A DNA stretch of 10,167 nt from CANHBY01 sp031376995. Its GTDB lineage: Bacteria; Pseudomonadota; Gammaproteobacteria; Burkholderiales; Burkholderiaceae_C. The notes below the pieces were generated by a model, which had not been told where the DNA came from, did no database searches, and saw only the letters and a list, made by a program, of their open reading frames with translations. The first letter of the stretch is position 1. The number at the start of each line of letters is the position of its first letter. The position numbers and the translations under genes are program-made. Location of the stretch: assembly GCA_031376995.1 (NCBI GenBank), contig JANMEO010000024.1:1-10167 (forward strand), given 5' to 3'. Of this stretch, positions 4,456-10,167 are shown piece after piece.

Positions 4456-7400
4456 ATGGCGCAGCATGCAACCCCCTACAGCTTCACCGAGCGCAAACGT
4501 ATTCGTAAAAGCTTCGGCAAACGCGAAAGTGTTCTGAACGTTCCCTATTTGCTGACGATGCAAAAAGAGTCCTACGTGGCCTTTTTGCAAAAAGATGTTC
4601 CACCTAAAAAGCGCAAACCTGAAGGCTTGCAAGCTGCTTTCTTGTCAGCTTTTCCGATCGTCTCGCACAATGGTTTTGTTGAGATGAAGTTTATTGAATT
4701 CAATATGGCCAAGCCCGCGTTTGACACGCGTGAATGCCAGTTGCGTGGTCTGACCTATGCCGCTGCGGTGCGCGCAAAGCTTCAGATGATCATTTACGAC
4801 CGGGAGTCTTCGCCCGCCAAGGTGGTGAAAGAGATCAAGGAGCAAGAGGTTTACATGGGCGAGGTGCCGCTCATGACTGACTATGGCTCATTCATCGTCA
4901 ATGGCACCGAGCGTGTCATCGTGAGTCAGTTGCACCGCTCACCCGGCGTGTTTTTTGAGCACGACAAGGGTAAGACACACAGTTCTGGCAAGTTGCTGTT
5001 TTCAGCGCGCATCATTCCGTATCGCGGTTCATGGCTTGATTTTGAGTTTGACCCCAAAGATATTCTGTATTTTCGCGTTGACCGTCGACGCAAAATGCCC
5101 GTGACTATTTTGCTCAAAGCCATCGGCCTGAATCCCGAATCTATCTTGGCGCACTTCTTTGTGTTCGACAACTTCCGTCTGATGGACGAAGGCGCCCAAA
5201 TGGAGTTCGTCGCCGATCGCCTGCGGGGTGAAGTGGCTCGCTTCGATATCAGCGATAAAAGTGGCAATGTCATCGTCGAAAAAGACAAGCGCATCACTGC
5301 GCGCCACGTGCGCGCTCTAGAGCAGTCTGAAACCAAGTTTCTTGCTGTGCCAGAAGACTATTTGTTGGGCCGCATTTTGGCACGCAATATCGTTGATGAA
5401 GACACTGGCGAAATCATGGCCAAGGCCAACGAAGAGTTGACCGAAGCCCTGCTCAAGAAGCTGCGTCTCGCGGGCATCAAAGACCTGCAAGTTTTGTTCA
5501 CCAACGAGCTTGACGAAGGGGCCTACATGTCGCAAACCCTGGCCAGCGACGAAACCGCTGACCAGCTGGCCGCTCGGGTTGCCATCTATCGCATGATGCG
5601 CCCAGGCGAGCCGCCCACTGAAGACGCCGTAGAAGCCTTATTCAATCGCCTCTTTTACAGCGCTGATACCTACGATCTTTCGCGCGTGGGTCGCATGAAA
5701 TTCAATGCCCGCGTGGGTCGTGACGTGCCCGAAGGCCCAATGACCCTGTCCAACGACGACATCCTTGATGTGGTCAAGATTTTGGTCGAGTTGCGCAATG
5801 GGCGTGGCGAGGTTGACGATATTGATCACTTGGGTAATCGCCGTGTGCGCTGTGTGGGTGAGCTGGCTGAAAACCAATATCGGTCAGGTCTGGCTCGCAT
5901 CGAGAAGGCCGTTAAAGAGCGTCTGGGTCAGGCGGAGACAGAGGCTCTGATGCCTCACGATCTGATCAACTCAAAGCCTATTTCTGCTGCCTTGAAAGAG
6001 TTTTTTGGAGCCTCACAGCTTAGTCAGTTCATGGACCAGACCAACCCGCTGTCAGAGATCACGCACAAGCGTCGCGTTTCTGCCTTGGGCCCTGGCGGCT
6101 TGACGCGCGAGCGAGCGGGTTTTGAGGTGCGCGACGTGCATCCCACCCACTATGGCCGTGTTTGTCCCATCGAAACTCCTGAGGGCCCCAACATCGGCTT
6201 GATCAATTCGTTGGCCCTGTATGCCCAGCTCAATGAGTATGGTTTTTTAGAAACCCCCTACCGACGTGTGGTAGATGGCAAGGTTAGCAACCAGATTGAT
6301 TATTTGTCGGCCATCGAAGAAGGCAAATACGTGATCGCTCAGGCCAGCGCCACATTGGGGGCTGATGGCAAATTGATCGACGAGCTGGTGAGTGCCCGCG
6401 ACAATGGGGAGTCGATTTTGACCTCGGCGGAGCGCGTGCAGTATATGGACGTGGCCCCCACACAAATCGTGTCAGTTGCTGCGTCTTTAGTGCCTTTTCT
6501 TGAACATGATGATGCCAATCGTGCATTGATGGGCGCCAACATGCAGCGGCAGGCGGTTCCGACCTTGCGCCCCGAAAAGGCAATGGTTGGCACCGGCGTT
6601 GAGCGTGTGGCGGCGAAAGACTCAGGCACCGTAGTGGCTGCGCGCCGCGGTGGTGTGGTTGACTATGTCGACACCAACCGCATCGTGATTCGTGTCAACG
6701 ACGCTGAAACTGTCGCTGGTGAAGTTGGCGTCGATATTTATAACCTGATCAAGTACCAACGCTCTAACCAAAACACCAACATTCATCAGCGTCCGATTGT
6801 TCAGCGTGGTGACAAGGTGCAGGCTGAAGACATCATTGCTGATGGCGCGTCGACGGACATTGGTGAGCTGGCACTGGGCCAGAACATGCTTGTGGCTTTT
6901 ATGCCCTGGAATGGCTACAACTTCGAAGACTCGATTTTGATCAGTGAGCGGGTCATTGCTGACGACCGCTATACCTCGATCCATATCGAAGAGCTGGTTG
7001 TGATGGCGCGTGATACCAAGTTGGGCTCTGAAGAAATCACTCGCGATATTCCTAACTTGAGCGAGCATCAACTGGCTCGCCTCGATGACTCAGGCATTGT
7101 GTTTGTCGGTGCCGAGGTGGGCCCTGGCGACACGCTGGTTGGCAAGGTGACGCCCAAGGGTGAAACCACGCTGACGCCTGAAGAAAAATTGCTGCGGGCC
7201 ATTTTTGGTGAAAAAGCGTCTGACGTGAAAGACACGTCTTTGCGTGTGGACCAAGGCACCAGTGGCACGGTCATTGATGTACAGGTCTTCACCCGTGAGG
7301 GTATTCAACGCGACAAACGTGCGCAGCAGATCATCGACGATGAGCTTAAGCGTTATCGCCTCGACCTCAATGACCAGTTGCGCATTGTGGAGGCTGATGC

Positions 7401-8580
7401 GTTTGATCGGATTGAGAAGCTGCTGGTGGGCAAGCCTGCAAACGGTGGGCCCAACAAACTCAGCAAAGGCAGCACCATTTCGAAAGATTATCTGGCGGGT
7501 ATCGAGAGATTCCACTGGTTTGATATTCGCCCAGCTGATGAAGATGTTGCCAACCAATTAGAGTCGATTAAAAACTCCTTGGAGCAAACGCGCCACAGCT
7601 TTGATTTGGCTTTTGAAGAAAAACGCAAAAAGCTCACTCAAGGCGATGAATTGCCTGCAGGTGTGTTGAAAATGGTCAAGGTTTACTTGGCGGTCAAGCG
7701 TCGACTGCAGCCTGGTGACAAAATGGCTGGTCGACACGGTAACAAGGGCGTTGTCTCCAAGGTGGTGCCTGTCGAAGACATGCCCTATATGCTTGACGGC
7801 ACACCCTGTGACATTGTTCTCAACCCTTTAGGCGTCCCTTCTCGAATGAATGTGGGCCAGGTTCTTGAGGTGCACTTGGGCTGGGCTGGTAAGGGCATTG
7901 GTCAGCGTATCGGTGCCATGTTGCAAGACCAGGTGAAAGTGGCAGAGCTGCGCGACTTTTTGGATAAGTTGTACAACCAGTCGGGTGGGCGTACCGAGCG
8001 TCTGGATCATCTTTCAGATGATGAGATCATCGAGATGTCCAAAAACCTCAGCCCTGGTGTGCCTTTTGCGACCCCTGTGTTTGATGGCGCTGCCGAAGAG
8101 GAGATTCGGGGCATGCTGAAGTTGGCTTACCCCGACCACATCGCCAAAGCCAAGGGCCTGACAGAGTCCCGAACGCAAGCCATTCTCCATGACGGTCGCA
8201 CCGGCGATGCTTTTGAGCGCCCTGTCACCGTGGGGTATATGCATGTTTTGAAATTGCATCATTTGGTGGATGACAAGATGCATGCTCGCTCAACAGGCCC
8301 TTACAGCTTGGTCACACAGCAGCCCCTGGGCGGTAAAGCACAGTTTGGCGGACAGCGGTTTGGCGAGATGGAGGTGTGGGCACTAGAGGCCTACGGTGCC
8401 AGCTACGTGTTGCAAGAAATGCTGACAGTGAAGTCGGATGATGTGAATGGCCGCACCAAGGTGTACGAGTCGATTGTTAAGGGTGAACACGCTATCGAAG
8501 CGGGTATGCCTGAGTCGTTCAATGTCTTGGTTAAAGAGATTCGCTCTTTGGGGATTGACATTGAGCTTGAACGTAATTGA
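4456..8580 (+). CDS. rpoB: DNA-directed RNA polymerase subunit beta
   Basis: The beta subunit forms one pincer of RNA polymerase and part of the catalytic centre. The protein has 1374 residues (E. coli 1342), starting MAQHATPYSFTERKRIRKSF; this start is preceded by GGAGTGA (4440-4446) at 9-nt spacing. The rifampicin pocket runs from about 519 to 545 (SQLSQFMDQTNPLSEITHK at its core). Asp527, His537 and Ser542, equivalent to E. coli D516, H526 and S531, are all wild type, so no common resistance change is encoded. The active-site acidic pair Glu824-Asp825 (NGYNFEDSIL) and the catalytic-site lysines Lys1089 and Lys1097 (GDKMAGRHGNKG) are present. The C-terminus (MPESFNVLVKEIRSLGIDIE) is complete. 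A 399-nt structured gap separates it from rplL and 156 nt from rpoC. Confidence 0.99.
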   Translation: MAQHATPYSFTERKRIRKSFGKRESVLNVPYLLTMQKESYVAFLQKDVPPKKRKPEGLQAAFLSAFPIVSHNGFVEMKFIEFNMAKPAFDTRECQLRGLTYAAAVRAKLQMIIYDRESSPAKVVKEIKEQEVYMGEVPLMTDYGSFIVNGTERVIVSQLHRSPGVFFEHDKGKTHSSGKLLFSARIIPYRGSWLDFEFDPKDILYFRVDRRRKMPVTILLKAIGLNPESILAHFFVFDNFRLMDEGAQMEFVADRLRGEVARFDISDKSGNVIVEKDKRITARHVRALEQSETKFLAVPEDYLLGRILARNIVDEDTGEIMAKANEELTEALLKKLRLAGIKDLQVLFTNELDEGAYMSQTLASDETADQLAARVAIYRMMRPGEPPTEDAVEALFNRLFYSADTYDLSRVGRMKFNARVGRDVPEGPMTLSNDDILDVVKILVELRNGRGEVDDIDHLGNRRVRCVGELAENQYRSGLARIEKAVKERLGQAETEALMPHDLINSKPISAALKEFFGASQLSQFMDQTNPLSEITHKRRVSALGPGGLTRERAGFEVRDVHPTHYGRVCPIETPEGPNIGLINSLALYAQLNEYGFLETPYRRVVDGKVSNQIDYLSAIEEGKYVIAQASATLGADGKLIDELVSARDNGESILTSAERVQYMDVAPTQIVSVAASLVPFLEHDDANRALMGANMQRQAVPTLRPEKAMVGTGVERVAAKDSGTVVAARRGGVVDYVDTNRIVIRVNDAETVAGEVGVDIYNLIKYQRSNQNTNIHQRPIVQRGDKVQAEDIIADGASTDIGELALGQNMLVAFMPWNGYNFEDSILISERVIADDRYTSIHIEELVVMARDTKLGSEEITRDIPNLSEHQLARLDDSGIVFVGAEVGPGDTLVGKVTPKGETTLTPEEKLLRAIFGEKASDVKDTSLRVDQGTSGTVIDVQVFTREGIQRDKRAQQIIDDELKRYRLDLNDQLRIVEADAFDRIEKLLVGKPANGGPNKLSKGSTISKDYLAGIERFHWFDIRPADEDVANQLESIKNSLEQTRHSFDLAFEEKRKKLTQGDELPAGVLKMVKVYLAVKRRLQPGDKMAGRHGNKGVVSKVVPVEDMPYMLDGTPCDIVLNPLGVPSRMNVGQVLEVHLGWAGKGIGQRIGAMLQDQVKVAELRDFLDKLYNQSGGRTERLDHLSDDEIIEMSKNLSPGVPFATPVFDGAAEEEIRGMLKLAYPDHIAKAKGLTESRTQAILHDGRTGDAFERPVTVGYMHVLKLHHLVDDKMHARSTGPYSLVTQQPLGGKAQFGGQRFGEMEVWALEAYGASYVLQEMLTVKSDDVNGRTKVYESIVKGEHAIEAGMPESFNVLVKEIRSLGIDIELERN

Positions 8581-8622
8581 CTTTCACTCTAGGCTGCCGT
8601 GCCGCTCTCTGCTGAGGGCGGC

Positions 8623-8650
8623 GCCCAATGGCTGGTTAAGCCAGCTGGGC
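8623..8650 (+). promoter_or_regulatory. Stem-loop after rpoB, attenuator-like
   Basis: GCTGG (8631-8635) pairs with CCAGC (8641-8645) around TTAAG, and GCCCA (8623-8627) with TGGGC (8646-8650), with ATG bulged on the 5' side. That makes ten base pairs in total. A T-rich stretch with two runs of five T (8661-8665 and 8669-8673) begins 10 nt later. The distance is too long for a standard intrinsic terminator, and rpoC must be transcribed through it. Partial attenuation or mRNA processing between rpoB and rpoC is possible. Confidence 0.35.
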
Positions 8651-8660
8651 TTCCTGTCAG

Positions 8661-8703
8661 TTTTTCTGTTTTTCTGTCTGTCATGCAGGCATGCAGGCAT
8701 GCA
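8661..8703 (+). repeat. Two adjacent 8-bp tandem repeats in the rpoB-rpoC gap
   Basis: TTTTTCTG occurs twice in tandem (8661-8668, 8669-8676) followed by a partial TCTG. A few bases later CATGCAGG occurs twice (8682-8689, 8690-8697) followed by CATGCA (8698-8703) and another ATGCAG (8704-8709). Both arrays have an 8-bp unit and lie between rpoB and the rpoC Shine-Dalgarno. They probably arose by replication slippage; copy number may vary between strains. No protein-coding or RNA function is evident. Confidence 0.75.
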
Positions 8704-8736
8704 ATGCAGTTTATTTTTAGTCTCTAGGAGAATACG

Positions 8737-10167
<1,431 letters not shown>

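Noticed and set aside
6001..6090. Rifampicin-resistance changes in rpoB
   Set aside because: The equivalents of D516, H526 and S531 are all wild type; Thr at the position of E. coli N518 is, to my knowledge, a normal burkholderial variant.

Overview
This window is a core housekeeping locus: the end of tuf, a tRNA-Trp gene, secE-nusG, the ribosomal protein genes rplK-rplA-rplJ-rplL, rpoB, and the first third of rpoC. Everything lies on the + strand. Gene order and protein sequences point to a betaproteobacterium of the order Burkholderiales, most likely Comamonadaceae or a close relative. The supporting evidence is the tuf / tRNA-Trp / secE junction, a TTG-started L10 beginning SLNRNEK, and a roughly 130-residue SecE with three membrane segments. 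Base composition looks moderately GC-rich by eye, but I did not count it. I see no mobile element, CRISPR array, integrase, toxin, phage gene or other accessory gene.

Layout: 2-154 is the C-terminal end of EF-Tu; 175-250 is tRNA-Trp(CCA); 398-793 is secE; 798-1424 is nusG. A 148-nt leader follows, containing a candidate L1 operator. Then come 1573-2004 rplK and 2006-2716 rplA. Next is a 343-nt structured leader resembling the L10-binding leader, then 3060-3626 rplJ, 3682-4056 rplL, a 399-nt gap with three strong stem-loops, 4456-8580 rpoB, a 156-nt gap with two 8-bp tandem repeats, and 8737 to the window end rpoC.

The genes supply translation elongation (EF-Tu, tRNA-Trp), protein export (SecE), transcription elongation (NusG), the ribosomal GTPase-stimulating stalk and L1 stalk (L11, L1, L10, L7/L12), and the two large RNA polymerase subunits. 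The long gaps sit where related bacteria place translational feedback by L1 and by L10-L7/L12, and attenuation or RNase processing between the ribosomal and polymerase genes.

The most surprising observation is in rplJ. Its frame is clear from a TTG start at 3060 to the stop at 3624-3626, but codon 36 is TAA (3165-3167). L10 is normally indispensable and UAA is an ordinary stop elsewhere in the window. A sequence or assembly error is therefore the leading explanation; a genuine nonsense mutation with read-through or a second rplJ copy is the interesting alternative. I found no convincing new biological system. The other noteworthy items are RNA structures in the gaps.
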